Shown: positions 24,148 through 36,666 of the stretch, piece after piece
Numbering within the stretch: position 1 is the first letter of the stretch
Layout of the letters: each line of letters begins with the position of its first letter
Assembly (NCBI RefSeq): GCF_038593855.1
Contig: NZ_CP151996.1
Coordinates: forward strand, 3,596,001-3,660,000
DNA from: Lysinibacillus sp. FSL M8-0337
GTDB taxonomy: Bacteria; Bacillota; Bacilli; Bacillales_A; Planococcaceae
DNA length: 64,000 nucleotides
Direction of reading: 5' to 3'
Notes under the pieces: model-generated
The model's database searches: none
The model's input: the letters and a program-made list of their open reading frames with translations, nothing else
Told to the model about the DNA's origin: nothing
Position numbers and translations under genes: made by a program

Positions 24148-25314
24148 ATGGCTACATTTAGAAAACTACCTAGTGGAAAATGGCAAGCAAGAGTATCAAA
24201 CGAAGGAAAGGAACGAAGTATAGGTACATTTCGAACAAAAAAAGAGGCGGAGATAGAAGCAGCAAAAGTAGAAGAACGCATTTATTATGGTCAGACTCTT
24301 AATGATCGTAACATGATATTTGATGAAGTCGTAGAAGAATGGCTTAAATATAAAAGGAAAAATGTTAAGGAATCAACTTTTGAACAAATAGAAGTAATAA
24401 CACGTTTACATATTAGACCTTTTTTCGGAAACAAACGTGTTATGAAAATTAGAAGAAATGATATAAAAGAATGGCTAGACCATTATGCTGAATTAAAAAA
24501 TAAAAAAGGCGAAAGTGCTTATTCATTTGGAGCCCGTCTAAAATATTTATCCGTTATGAAAAGCTTATTACATTATGCAGTCCATGAATTAGAGGTTTTA
24601 GAAAAGAATCCTGCAGATAGACTTAAAGTGCCAGTGAAAGATAACGTTGAATTAAATAAAGATGACGTCAAATATTACAGTTTAAATGAACTGAAACAAA
24701 TACTTGATTATATGAAAACGTACAAACACCAACGATATAAAGATTATCAATTGTACTATATGCTTATGTATTTTTTAAGCGAAACAGGATTGCGAATTAG
24801 TGAGGCTTTGGCGTTACGTTGGTCAGATATTGAAGATAATAAAATAAATATTGAAAGGCAAGTAAGACGTGATAACAATAATAAATTAACATTAACAACA
24901 TTAAAAAATACATCATCATACCGTACCATAGGAATAGGTAATGCATTGCTGAAAGAGCTAAAAAAATTCAAACTAAAACAAAACGAAATGATTTTAAGCA
25001 ATCAAACCTTTAAGAAAAATGATGATGACATAATTTTCCAAAACTATCTAGGAAATTATTTAACTCCATCCACTGTGAGAGAAAGTATCGAAAAGTATTG
25101 CAAGGCTGCTGGCGTGGATTATAAAGGAACTCACTGTTTCAGACATACACACGCTGTTTTACTTTTGGAATCTGGAGCAAGTATTAAATTTGTTTCAAAT
25201 CGATTAGGCCATAAAACAATTAAGACTACTGCAGATACCTATTTAGATATAACTGAAAAAATAGAAGAAGACGAACTAAAAAAGTTCGCCTCCTACACTA
25301 AAGATAAAATCTGA
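24148..25314 (+). CDS. Prophage tyrosine integrase
   Basis: A 388-residue recombinase. Residues 1 to 45 are an arm-type DNA-binding domain (GKWQARVSNEGKERSIGTFRTKKEA). Residues 55 to 155 are the SAM-like core-binding domain, and the catalytic domain follows. The active-site residues are all visible: R216 (TGLRISEA), K253, H329 and R332 (HCFRHTH), H355 (LGHKTIKTT) and nucleophile Y365. The ribosome-binding site is AAAGGAGAA. The gene ends 81 bases from the 3' end of sufB, the usual place for an integrase beside its attachment site. Confidence 0.95.
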   Translation: MATFRKLPSGKWQARVSNEGKERSIGTFRTKKEAEIEAAKVEERIYYGQTLNDRNMIFDEVVEEWLKYKRKNVKESTFEQIEVITRLHIRPFFGNKRVMKIRRNDIKEWLDHYAELKNKKGESAYSFGARLKYLSVMKSLLHYAVHELEVLEKNPADRLKVPVKDNVELNKDDVKYYSLNELKQILDYMKTYKHQRYKDYQLYYMLMYFLSETGLRISEALALRWSDIEDNKINIERQVRRDNNNKLTLTTLKNTSSYRTIGIGNALLKELKKFKLKQNEMILSNQTFKKNDDDIIFQNYLGNYLTPSTVRESIEKYCKAAGVDYKGTHCFRHTHAVLLLESGASIKFVSNRLGHKTIKTTADTYLDITEKIEEDELKKFASYTKDKI

Positions 25315-25315
25315 A

Positions 25316-25343
25316 TCGGCACGTTTTCGGCACGGCCGATTTT
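25316..25343. promoter_or_regulatory. CGGCACG direct repeats / hairpin at the prophage end
   Basis: Two CGGCACG copies (about 11 bases apart) lie inside an AATCGGC...GCCGATT inverted repeat followed by TTTT, directly after the integrase stop. They could be arm-type integrase sites, an integrase terminator, or both. Confidence 0.45.
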
Positions 25344-25369
25344 CATCGTTCTTTTAAAACCTCTTAAAC

Positions 25370-25440
25370 CCATATATATCAGGCGTTTCGGACTTTTATC
25401 CAATACTTCCTTCCATCTCGAACTTGATAAGACGGTTCAT
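25370..25440. other. Probable attachment site at the sufB 3' end
   Basis: Only about 80 bases separate the integrase stop from the sufB stop, and SufB has a normal C-terminus ([13 protein letters not shown]). The crossover is therefore probably inside the last codons or just after the stop of sufB, with the phage restoring the gene end. The matching copy would be at the left end of the prophage, outside the window. Confidence 0.5.
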
Positions 25441-26793
25441 TTCTACTGCGTATTCCATTGGTAATTCTTTCGTAAATGGTTCGATAAAGCCCATTACGAT
25501 CATTTCTGTTGCTTCTTCTTCAGAAATACCACGAGACATTAAGTAGAATAATTGCTCTTCTGAAACTTTTGAAACTTTCGCTTCATGTTCTAAAGAAACA
25601 TTATCATTTAAGATTTCGTTGTATGGAATTGTATCCGAAGTAGATTGATTATCCATGATTAACGTGTCACATTCAATGTTAGCACGTGCACCACTTGCTT
25701 TAGGACCAAAACGAACTTGACCCATATATGTTACTTTACCACCTTGTTTGGCAATCGATTTAGAAACGATTGTAGAAGATGTATTAGGTGCCATATGAAT
25801 CATTTTTGCCCCAGCATGTTGGTGTTGTCCTTTACCAGCTAATGCAATTGATAATGTCATACCACGAGCGCCTTCACCTTTTAGGATACAAGCTGGATAT
25901 TTCATCGTTAATTTTGAACCGATATTACCGTCAATCCATTCCATCGTACCGTTTTCTTCAACAACTGTACGTTTTGTTACTAGGTTGTAAACATTGTTTG
26001 CCCAGTTTTGAATTGTTGTATAACGGCAGTAGGCATTTTTTTCGACGATAATCTCTACAACTGCAGAGTGTAAAGAGTTTGTAGTATAAACTGGAGCTGT
26101 ACATCCTTCAACATAATGTACGTGTGCGCCTTCATCAACGATGATTAACGTACGCTCAAACTGCCCCATGTTTTCAGAGTTAATACGGAAGTATGCTTGT
26201 AAAGGCGTTTCCACTTTTACACCTGGTGGCACGTAGATAAATGAACCACCTGACCAAACTGCTGAATTTAATGCAGCAAATTTGTTATCAGTGTATGGGA
26301 TTACTTTGCCCCAATATTTTTTGAAAATCTCTTCGTTTTCACGTAAAGCTGAATCAGTATCTTTAAACACAATACCAAGGTCTTCAAGATCTTGTTTCAT
26401 GTTGTGGTATACTACCTCAGATTCGTACTGAGCTGATACACCAGCAAGATATTTTTGCTCTGCTTCAGGAATACCTAATTTATCAAACGTTGCTTTAATT
26501 TCTTCAGGTACTTCATCCCAAGATTTTTGCGTCGCTTCAGATGGTTTTACGTAGTACGTAATCTCATCGAAATCTAAATCGCCAAGGTCGCCACCCCATT
26601 GTGGCATCGGTTTTGTATAGAAAGTTTCAAGCGCTTTTAAGCGGTATTCAAGCATCCACTCTGGCTCTTGCTTCATATTTGAAATTTCACGGACGATTTC
26701 TTCAGTCAAACCACGTTTTGAACGGAAAATTGATACGTCCTTGTCATGGAATCCGTATTTGTAATCGCCAATATCCGGCATTTTTTTAGCCAT
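25396..26793 (-). CDS. sufB: SufB, Fe-S cluster scaffold
   Basis: A 465-residue protein starting [19 protein letters not shown] at ATG 26793 behind GGAGGAG; longer in-frame starts lack a ribosome-binding site. It is highly conserved along its length ([48 protein letters not shown]). SufB forms the SufBC2D scaffold on which iron-sulfur clusters are built in Bacillales. It is the last gene of sufCDSUB and its 3' end is the likely prophage attachment site. No sign of disruption. Confidence 0.97.
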   Translation of the reverse strand: MAKKMPDIGDYKYGFHDKDVSIFRSKRGLTEEIVREISNMKQEPEWMLEYRLKALETFYTKPMPQWGGDLGDLDFDEITYYVKPSEATQKSWDEVPEEIKATFDKLGIPEAEQKYLAGVSAQYESEVVYHNMKQDLEDLGIVFKDTDSALRENEEIFKKYWGKVIPYTDNKFAALNSAVWSGGSFIYVPPGVKVETPLQAYFRINSENMGQFERTLIIVDEGAHVHYVEGCTAPVYTTNSLHSAVVEIIVEKNAYCRYTTIQNWANNVYNLVTKRTVVEENGTMEWIDGNIGSKLTMKYPACILKGEGARGMTLSIALAGKGQHQHAGAKMIHMAPNTSSTIVSKSIAKQGGKVTYMGQVRFGPKASGARANIECDTLIMDNQSTSDTIPYNEILNDNVSLEHEAKVSKVSEEQLFYLMSRGISEEEATEMIVMGFIEPFTKELPMEYAVEMNRLIKFEMEGSIG

Positions 26794-26817
26794 TATTTCT
26801 CCTCCGTTCACGAATTA

Positions 26818-29772
<2,955 letters not shown>

Positions 29773-29790
29773 GCTAGTTCGTCCTCCTTC

Positions 29791-30570
29791 TTATGCTTCT
29801 TGTTCTTCTGTTTCTTCTTCGATTCCTAGTTCTTTTTTAATCCAATCATAACCTTCTGCTTCTAAACGTTGTGCTAATTCTTCGCCGCCTGATTTTACAA
29901 CGCGACCTTGCATCATTACATGTACATGATCTGGTGTGATGTAGTTTAATAGACGTTGATAGTGCGTAATCATTAAGCATCCGAAGCCTTCGCCACGCAT
30001 TGCATTAATACCTTTTGACACAACTTTAAGTGCATCAATATCGAGACCAGAGTCAATTTCATCTAAAATCGCAAAAGTTGGTTTAATCATCATTAATTGA
30101 AGAATCTCGTTACGTTTTTTCTCACCGCCAGAGAAACCTTCATTTAAATAACGTTGTGCCATGTCTTCATGCATTTCAAGGAATTCCATATTTTTATCTA
30201 ATTCACGAATAAATTTCATTAGTGAAATTTCGTCGCCTTCTTCACGACGTGCATTAATAGCTGAACGTAAGAAATCAGCGTTCGTAACACCAGCGATTTC
30301 TGATGGATATTGCATCGCAAGGAATAAACCTGCTTGTGCACGCTCATCAACTTCCATTTCAAGTACGTTTTCACCATCAAGTTCAACTGTACCAGAAGTA
30401 ACTTCATATTTAGGGTGTCCCATAATTGCAGAAGCTAGTGTTGATTTACCTGTTCCGTTTGGTCCCATAATTGCATGGATTTCATTTGTATTAATTGTAA
30501 GGTTTACGCCTTTTAAAATCTCTTTCCCGTCGATTTCAACGTGAAGATCTTTAATTACTAAAGTTGACAT
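29791..30570 (-). CDS. sufC: SufC, Fe-S assembly ATPase
   Basis: A 259-residue ABC-type ATPase with Walker A GPNGTGKS at 36 to 43, signature LNEGFSGGEKKRNEILQ and Walker B FAILDEIDSGLD. The D-loop and H-loop are intact (CLMITHYQRLL). SufC drives conformational changes in SufB-SufD during cluster formation. First gene of the operon; start ATG 30570 follows ATGGAGG. The longer in-frame extension is 5' leader. Confidence 0.97.
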   Translation of the reverse strand: MSTLVIKDLHVEIDGKEILKGVNLTINTNEIHAIMGPNGTGKSTLASAIMGHPKYEVTSGTVELDGENVLEMEVDERAQAGLFLAMQYPSEIAGVTNADFLRSAINARREEGDEISLMKFIRELDKNMEFLEMHEDMAQRYLNEGFSGGEKKRNEILQLMMIKPTFAILDEIDSGLDIDALKVVSKGINAMRGEGFGCLMITHYQRLLNYITPDHVHVMMQGRVVKSGGEELAQRLEAEGYDWIKKELGIEEETEEQEA

Positions 30571-31285
30571 GAAAATACCTCCATAATGTGTTCTGTGAAT
30601 GGGCAACCATTCCTTAATTATCATCATTCTAATCTTAACTGAAAATCGTTCTCTATGCAAACCATTTTAACCACTTTCAATTTCCAATGATAAAATCTTG
30701 AAATATAAAGACTTTGTAAGCATTTTCAGATTATTGGAAATCGAAACTGACAATGAGAATCAACAAAGTTTATTTTCAATGAATTATCTCTAATTGAGAA
30801 TTGATTTCATCTAGCTACATAGTGGAAACCTCGCATAAAGCGTTAATTGTAACGGTTTTGTGACAAATACGCACAAACAACCCTATCTATACTATATCCT
30901 ATTTCATTCGAATGGAATCACCTCATGAAATAAAATTATAGAGTACTAGCATAATAAACACGTTAAGCAAATTTACACTTTTTACTGTATGATAAAAATT
31001 TACTTTGCTTCCAGCAGAAGTCTCCATAAAATTTGTATGCAAATATAAAAAACAAGGATAAACTTGTTCGTAACTTTTAGCTAGGTTAAATGAATGGAAA
31101 ACCTAGTGATTCCTTCCTGTACAATTATTTTACCAATGTAAAGAGCATACGAGTTGTAGCAAAGGACATAGCTCTAGTAGGAACAACATAGCCATGAAGG
31201 TCAACAAAACGTGGCATATAACGGGGTGCAGCTTACTGTGTGCCTGCGGAAGCATAGGCACGGTAACAGACCATTAGCAACATAG
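30571..31285. other. Long intergenic region upstream of suf
   Basis: No gene is supported in this AT-rich stretch. It should contain the suf promoter. A weak Fur-like palindrome, TGACAAT-G-AGAATCA, lies at 30748 to 30762. TTTGCA at about 30654 and TAAGAT 18 bases on form a possible minus-strand promoter close to sufC. Near 31225 to 31254 there is a decayed copy of the palindromic repeat found at 36267 and 36544. Confidence 0.4.
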
Positions 31286-31326
31286 CAAAAAGCGTTAGAT
31301 TGCTAGCAGCCAATCTAACGCTTTTT
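31286..31326. terminator. Bidirectional terminator between suf and the two-component genes
   Basis: AAAAAGCGTTAGATTG and its complement form a 16-base stem with an 8-base loop and T-runs on both sides. It serves the response regulator gene on the minus strand. Its sequence is closely related to the terminator at 36667. Confidence 0.85.
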
Positions 31327-31355
31327 ACTTAAATCTGTTCTTTACTATTTTTTAT

Positions 31356-32114
31356 TTAGCTTATTTTATATGCCCATAAATAGCCCTTTGATTCAAGAAG
31401 GAATGAATCAGGCTCATTGGGCATTTGCAGCTCAACAGCATTATTTGTTTTTAACTCATAGCCATCATTGATACGTTCAATTTGGATTGGCACTTCTAAT
31501 TCATTAAATAGCTGGCGCAAGCGATAAATCGTATTATAAAGGTTCGCCAATGCCTTTCGCTCATCAAGATTTGGCCAAATATCATCTAAAATACGATATT
31601 TAGAAACGACTACTCCTTCATTCAGCAACAAATAGTAAAACAGTTCCTCTGTAACTTTTGTGCGCCATTTAATCGCTTGACCATTCATACGTGTTCCAGC
31701 CTCACCTCGAAGGCGAACTTCAAGCTTCGCAATATTGTGCTGTTTCTGACGACCATAATATTTTGCAAGTCGTTCATCTAACTGTAGAACCGTATTCGGT
31801 GTCATCGGTTTTAAGACATAATCAAGCGCCTGTACGCGAAAAGCATCTACTGCATACTTCGTATAAGCTGTCGAAAAAATAATCGGTACATCAATCCCTT
31901 CCTCTACTAGCTTTAACGCAAGCTCTAAGCCATTTATTTTAGGCATTTCGATATCTAACAGAATCGCATCTGCCTGAATTGTTGAAAGCTCTTTGGCTGC
32001 TTCTATGGGCGACGCATAAGATGCAATAACCTTAAAAAGACCACTCTTCTCCAGTAAACGCTTATGCAAGTTTAGAATAGGTTCTTCATCTTCTACCATA
32101 ATAATTTTCCACAT
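31356..32114 (-). CDS. Response regulator with SARP-like winged-helix output
   Basis: A 252-residue protein. Residues 1 to 120 form a receiver with the acidic pocket EDE at 8 to 10, phospho-acceptor D54 (ILLDIEMP) and K at the end of DYVLKP. Residues 145 to 235 form an OmpR/SARP-type winged helix (GVVVSKYRILDDIWPNLDERKALANLYNTIYRLR). ATG 32114 follows AAAGGAGC at the right distance. The gene overlaps the end of the sensor gene by 29 bases, so the two form a pair. Targets are unknown. Confidence 0.85.
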   Translation of the reverse strand: MWKIIMVEDEEPILNLHKRLLEKSGLFKVIASYASPIEAAKELSTIQADAILLDIEMPKINGLELALKLVEEGIDVPIIFSTAYTKYAVDAFRVQALDYVLKPMTPNTVLQLDERLAKYYGRQKQHNIAKLEVRLRGEAGTRMNGQAIKWRTKVTEELFYYLLLNEGVVVSKYRILDDIWPNLDERKALANLYNTIYRLRQLFNELEVPIQIERINDGYELKTNNAVELQMPNEPDSFLLESKGYLWAYKIS

Positions 32115-35031
32115 TGGCATGCTCCTTTAAAGGTTGTTTTAAAATCATAGTTGTTCCTTCATCCAATTTAGATTGAATCATAAGCGAAGCTTTTGGTAAC
32201 TCTTTAACACGGCGTAAGACATTCGTAAAACCAATGCCATTTGAACTGATATTTTTACCCATTGTTAAAGCGGCTACTTGTTCTGCTGTCATCCCAACGC
32301 CATCATCGACAATTTGAACTACAAGGAAATCTTCTTCTTTTTCTATTTTCACAATTACACAGCCATTTCCTTCTTTTTCAAAAATCCCATGACGAATCGC
32401 ATTTTCGACAAGAGGCTGTATTAACAGGCTCGGCACCTCAACTTTTGCTGTATCAATTGTTTCATCAATTTCAATTACAACACTTAATCTACTACCAAAA
32501 CGAGCTTGTTCAATTTCTACATAAGCCTGAATAATTTCCAGTTCTTTTTCAAGCGTTGCTCGATGGCCTTCCTTTCCAGAATCAAAGATATAACGTAAAT
32601 ACGTAGACAACATTGTTAATAAATGGCCTGCACGTTCTCCATCTGTATAGCAAAAGGAAATAATACTACTAAGTGCATTATATAAAAAGTGTGGCTTAAT
32701 TTGCGCTTGTAAAAAGTTCATTTCATGCTCAATAGCATTCGTCATCGCTTCTTTCGTTAAAGAAATGGCAGAGAGTCGTGCCAATAATGATTCCTTGGAT
32801 GCAGGCTTTCGAATATAATCGTTAGCGCCTGATTCAAGTACAAGTGAAATATTCGTAGGATATTCATTAGCTACTAGCATAATAATCGGTAGATCAATAT
32901 AGCTATATTGACTTCTTATTTTTTGGGTTAGCACTAAGCCATCCATCACTGGCATCACTTCATCGATTAATAAATAATCCGGTTTTTTATGCTGAATAGT
33001 GTAAAGCGCTTCTTCAGCACTATGCGCTAAAGATATTGCGTAATGATTCTGAAGGAGACTTCGCAATACTTCCGCATGTATAACATCATCCTCCACAATC
33101 AATAAATTTGGTAAATTATCATTTAGTGTTGGAAGAGATAATGGCAGAATATAATCTGTTTTATTATGTAGTTTTTTCTCATATCCCCCAAAAGGCAATG
33201 TGATTAAAAACCTTATGCCATTATGTAAAATATCTACGGAATAGCTGCCACCCATTTGTTCAATTATTGCTTTTCCGATGGATTGGCCCGTTTCATCTGC
33301 AGCGATTTGCTTGATAACGTCAGGTCCAGTCCCTTCAACTACTATTCTTACATCTGCATCAAGATGCATAATTGTTAGGACGACTTCTCCATTGACCGCG
33401 TGAGCAATGGCTGTTTCCACTACACGATAAACAATTTGACTAATTCTTTGTTCATCTGCCTGTATTAGCAATTGACTATCTGCATGCGTATAAAATCGGA
33501 TATTCGCTTTTTCCATCGTCCGTTCATGCATTTTCACAACATGCTGAAAAACCATTTGCACATTTACCGGATGAACATCAATTTGGAAATCTTGGAAACG
33601 AATTCTTGTAAAATCCTTTAGGTCATTTACTAAATATAATAAACGTTCAAGCTGTTGCTCAAGTAATTGATGCTCTATTAAAGTTCGATGTGCAGATAAT
33701 GATTTTGTGACGTTCAGTGCATGATAAAGAGGTTGTTCGAGTTCTTTTGTTGTAACTTCTAAAAAAGAATCTTTACCTATTGTAGCCTTTTCCAATCTTT
33801 CGCTAAAAACTTCTGCTTCCGTCGTTCGATTAATTAGACGCATTGCAAGAAAGACATTCATGCCTAGAATAAAAAATAGTAATCCAGCTCGATTTAGAAC
33901 ATTTTTGCCAGAGAAAAAAAGCTGATCGACTGTGCCACTTATCGAAAAGATAAGGAGTGAAAACATCGAGGCACTTAAAATCATTAGTTCATTTCTAGGT
34001 ATTTTCGTACTTTTAGTGATAAGTAAGTGGACCAATCTCCCAATAATGATTAAAGCCAAAACATTTATGTATCCAAAGAAGAAATATTGTAAAAATGATA
34101 ATGACCTTGCAGGAAAGAGTAGCGTTCCTACTCCATAGAAAATAAGGGGCATCGCCAACGTAATAGCCGTTCGACGCTTCACTAGTGTTTCAACTGTATA
34201 GACAAAGAAAAAGAATAATGTAACGGCATTGATATAAGTTATAAAATCTTGCAATCGAAAGTACCATTCGAAGGAGATGGCAGGGTACTCCCGAATAAGC
34301 GTCCGTTCACCTCTTGTCGATACTAACAATGCCAGTGTGAAAAAGTACAGAGCACTGTAGAAAAAAGCTCGATCTTTTGTCCTCAATAAATACAAGCTAA
34401 AATGAAAGATTGAAAAAATAAATAGGATAATGATTGTCGTTTTTTCTAAATTAACATCCTTTACAACATCGTTGGCAATCGTTTCTGCATCACCAAGATC
34501 AATTGGGAAAATGACGCCATGCCGTGCATTATAGAAATCTGCTACTTGCAATGTAATGATCAGTGATTTTGTTTTAGGCTTAAAATATATTTCATACACT
34601 GGATTACTCGGTACTGCCCCTTCCTTTTTTGTTACAAGCGTTCCGTAAGACGCAAACTCTTCTCCGTTAATAAAGAGGCGATGTGCAGACCAAATATTTC
34701 GTACACGAATGCCTAGTTTATCGAAATGGGCAGGCAATTCAACTTGAAGCTGATAAGTACCATATTGGACGTTTTCTTTCCAAGGCCCTGGTACCATTTC
34801 CACCTTTGCATTTTGCAGAAAATCTGTTGGTTTTACGTATTCATTGCCAACAAACTTCCATTCACCTGACAAGGCAACTACTTTTTCATTTTTAGAAATA
34901 CCCGTAAGATCTAATATGCCATCTTTTGCTTGCAAATCTGTATTGCTCGTATCTTGATCGTTAAATGTTAAACCAGCTAACATTGTAATGGCCAGTAGAA
35001 TTAGTAGCCAGCTAATTCCTTTCTTTATCAT
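32086..35031 (-). CDS. Hybrid 7TM-DISM sensor kinase with a degenerate and a LytS-type kinase core
   Basis: A 981-residue protein. A signal-anchor (5 to 22) is followed by a jelly-roll extracellular domain (about 45 to 185) and seven membrane segments (about 200 to 400), the 7TMR-DISM layout. Next is a HisKA/HATPase-like region (420 to 615) in which the usual phospho-His is K429 (TKELEQPL) and the N- and G-boxes are lost. Then comes a receiver with D690 (LLIDEVMP). Last is an intact LytS-type kinase with H781 (QIKPHFLYNAL), PLVENAIRHG and DDGVGM. Start ATG 35031 follows GAGGTGG. It is paired with the response regulator downstream; the ligand is unknown. Confidence 0.85.
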   Translation of the reverse strand: MIKKGISWLLILLAITMLAGLTFNDQDTSNTDLQAKDGILDLTGISKNEKVVALSGEWKFVGNEYVKPTDFLQNAKVEMVPGPWKENVQYGTYQLQVELPAHFDKLGIRVRNIWSAHRLFINGEEFASYGTLVTKKEGAVPSNPVYEIYFKPKTKSLIITLQVADFYNARHGVIFPIDLGDAETIANDVVKDVNLEKTTIIILFIFSIFHFSLYLLRTKDRAFFYSALYFFTLALLVSTRGERTLIREYPAISFEWYFRLQDFITYINAVTLFFFFVYTVETLVKRRTAITLAMPLIFYGVGTLLFPARSLSFLQYFFFGYINVLALIIIGRLVHLLITKSTKIPRNELMILSASMFSLLIFSISGTVDQLFFSGKNVLNRAGLLFFILGMNVFLAMRLINRTTEAEVFSERLEKATIGKDSFLEVTTKELEQPLYHALNVTKSLSAHRTLIEHQLLEQQLERLLYLVNDLKDFTRIRFQDFQIDVHPVNVQMVFQHVVKMHERTMEKANIRFYTHADSQLLIQADEQRISQIVYRVVETAIAHAVNGEVVLTIMHLDADVRIVVEGTGPDVIKQIAADETGQSIGKAIIEQMGGSYSVDILHNGIRFLITLPFGGYEKKLHNKTDYILPLSLPTLNDNLPNLLIVEDDVIHAEVLRSLLQNHYAISLAHSAEEALYTIQHKKPDYLLIDEVMPVMDGLVLTQKIRSQYSYIDLPIIMLVANEYPTNISLVLESGANDYIRKPASKESLLARLSAISLTKEAMTNAIEHEMNFLQAQIKPHFLYNALSSIISFCYTDGERAGHLLTMLSTYLRYIFDSGKEGHRATLEKELEIIQAYVEIEQARFGSRLSVVIEIDETIDTAKVEVPSLLIQPLVENAIRHGIFEKEGNGCVIVKIEKEEDFLVVQIVDDGVGMTAEQVAALTMGKNISSNGIGFTNVLRRVKELPKASLMIQSKLDEGTTMILKQPLKEHANVENYYGRR

Positions 35032-35105
35032 AAATTTCCACCTCATATACATCTTATAAGACCCAACTCTCAAATTACTAACAGAATAAGTGTAATTTCC
35101 CTTTT

Positions 35106-35134
35106 TTAATATAATCATTAAAAGATTGTGTAAA
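35106..35134 (-). promoter_or_regulatory. Probable promoter of the two-component operon
   Basis: On the minus strand TTTACA (35129 to 35134) and TATTAA (35106 to 35111) are separated by exactly 17 bases, about 75 bases before the sensor kinase start. Confidence 0.4.
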
Positions 35135-35236
35135 ATCTTTTAGTTTCAATTGTCTTTTCTGTAATTTATCATATTTTTATTTCGCACTATGCTATTTTTT
35201 CAGACTATTTATATATTAAATATTATATAATTAAAG

Positions 35237-35262
35237 TATAATCAATCGGATTTTTCGATTAA
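35237..35262 (+). promoter_or_regulatory. gltC-like gene promoter element and palindrome
   Basis: A perfect TATAAT (35237 to 35242) is followed by an AATCG...CGATT inverted repeat, a LysR-type T-N11-A like site that could serve autorepression. No good -35 is visible. Confidence 0.35.
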
Positions 35263-35278
35263 TAGAGGTGAATATCCA

Positions 35279-36181
35279 GTGGAGTTACGTCAATTACGTT
35301 ATTTTGTGGAGGTTGCAGAACGGGAACATATTTCTGAAGCTGCTGAACATCTTCATGTTGCTCAGTCAGCAATAAGTCGTCAAATTGCTAATTTAGAGGA
35401 CGAATTAGGCACACCACTTTTTGAACGCGTCGGTCGAAATGTAAAATTAACACCGATCGGAAAAACTTTTCTCGAACATACCATTACTGCTTTAAAAGCC
35501 ATAGATTTTGCAGCGAAGCAGGTAGAGGAATATTTAGACCCTGCAAAAGGCACTATTAAGATAGGCTTTCCTACAAGCTTAGCAAGCTATGTGCTGCCGA
35601 CCGTTATTTCAGCCTTTAAGCGTGAATACCCAGATTTGCAATTCCAATTGCGTCAGGGCTCCTATCGCTTTTTAATTGATGCTGTTAAAAACCGTGAGTT
35701 AAACTTAGCATTTTTAGGACCGCTTCCACCAAAGGACGAGGCAATCCAATCAACTATACTATTTACAGAAAACATTGCAGCCTTATTGCCAGCAAACCAT
35801 CCATTAGCTAAACGAAAAAGTATTCAACTGGCAGACTTACGTAATGACCTTTTCGTTCTATTTCCAGATGGCTATATATTGCATAAAGTTGCAATGGACG
35901 CCTGTCGTGCTGCTGGCTTTTTACCGAATGTAATATCGGAAGGTGAAGACTTAGATGCCTTAAAAGGTCTAGTTGCAGCTGGAATTGGCGTTAGCTTACT
36001 TCCTGAAAGCTCACTATATGATTCAGCTGCCCGCTTCACGATTAAGGTACCCATTGAATCACCTACAATTCCAAGAACTGTTGGCATTATTTCACCGATA
36101 AATCGTGAAATCGCTCCATCTGAAAAAATATTTTTAGAGTTCGTTACTAATTTCTATTCTCGACTTTCACAGTTTCAATGA
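35279..36181 (+). CDS. gltC: LysR-family regulator, GltC-like
   Basis: A 300-residue LysR protein. The N-terminal HTH (MELRQLRYFVEVAEREHISEAAEHLHVAQSAISRQIANLE) and the effector domain (GTIKIGFPTSLASYVLPTVISAFKREYP, EGEDLDALKGLVAAGIGVSLLPES) are strikingly close to B. subtilis GltC as I remember it. GltC activates glutamate synthase genes gltAB in response to 2-oxoglutarate. gltAB is not in the window, so this is either a displaced gltC or a close paralogue. GTG start at 35279 behind AGAGGTGA. Confidence 0.75.
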   Translation: MELRQLRYFVEVAEREHISEAAEHLHVAQSAISRQIANLEDELGTPLFERVGRNVKLTPIGKTFLEHTITALKAIDFAAKQVEEYLDPAKGTIKIGFPTSLASYVLPTVISAFKREYPDLQFQLRQGSYRFLIDAVKNRELNLAFLGPLPPKDEAIQSTILFTENIAALLPANHPLAKRKSIQLADLRNDLFVLFPDGYILHKVAMDACRAAGFLPNVISEGEDLDALKGLVAAGIGVSLLPESSLYDSAARFTIKVPIESPTIPRTVGIISPINREIAPSEKIFLEFVTNFYSRLSQFQ

Positions 36182-36266
36182 ACTAAATAATTGAGATGCG
36201 TCCGACGACGGTACGGATAACAACATTCACAGTAAAAAAGAGGATGGGACATAACCTTAAAATTTT

Positions 36267-36367
36267 GGCGGTGACTCCTGCTCAGAACGCCACACTGCGT
36301 AAGACGCTGGCATTCTGCGCGTTAGCGAGGGTTGCGGCTTTCGTGTGTGCCTGCGGAAAGCACCGCC
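36267..36367. repeat. Palindromic intergenic repeat, copy A
   Basis: The unit begins GGCGGTGACTCCTGC and ends CTGCGGAAAGCACCGCC, so its ends are nested inverted repeats; the centre has GCGCGTTAGCGAGGGTTGCGG. It shares most of its sequence with copy B 277 bases away but has diverged. It can fold into a long imperfect hairpin. Such GC-rich units stand out from the AT-rich background and look like a non-autonomous repeat family. Confidence 0.75.
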
Positions 36368-36543
36368 GTAGAGGACAAAAACGGCGCAGTAAAAAAAGTG
36401 GATGGGGCATAACTTAAAAAATTTAAGGAACAGAGGAAAGGTGTCCATAAATTTTTGCTATATGGTGAACTTGGATAACTTAGCTATTCTTGCTTTTGCA
36501 ATAAATAAAAAATTAGAAGGGTTCACTAGTTGTTGGTAGCGGA

Positions 36544-36642
36544 GGCGGTGACTCCTGCGGGAACGCACACAGCGTAAGACGCAACGAACCCGCGCGTTAG
36601 CGAGGGTTGCGGCTTACGTGTGTGCCCGCGGAAAGCACCGCC
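36544..36642. repeat. Palindromic intergenic repeat, copy B
   Basis: It begins GGCGGTGACTCCTGCGGG and ends CCCGCGGAAAGCACCGCC, a better palindrome than copy A. It is followed by GCAGTAAAAAAAGTG and the strong terminator at 36667, as copy A is followed by GCAGTAAAAAAAGTGGATGGGG. No gene is supported in 36182 to 36736. Confidence 0.75.
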
Positions 36643-36666
36643 GAAGCGGACAACAACAGCGCAGTA

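Noticed and set aside
30161-30544. 127-residue plus-strand frame
   Set aside because: Antisense to sufC; Ser-rich product and no ribosome-binding site.
36196-36417. 73-residue plus-strand frame after the gltC-like gene
   Set aside because: It is the translation of palindromic repeat copy A; Cys/Arg-rich composition and no ribosome-binding site.
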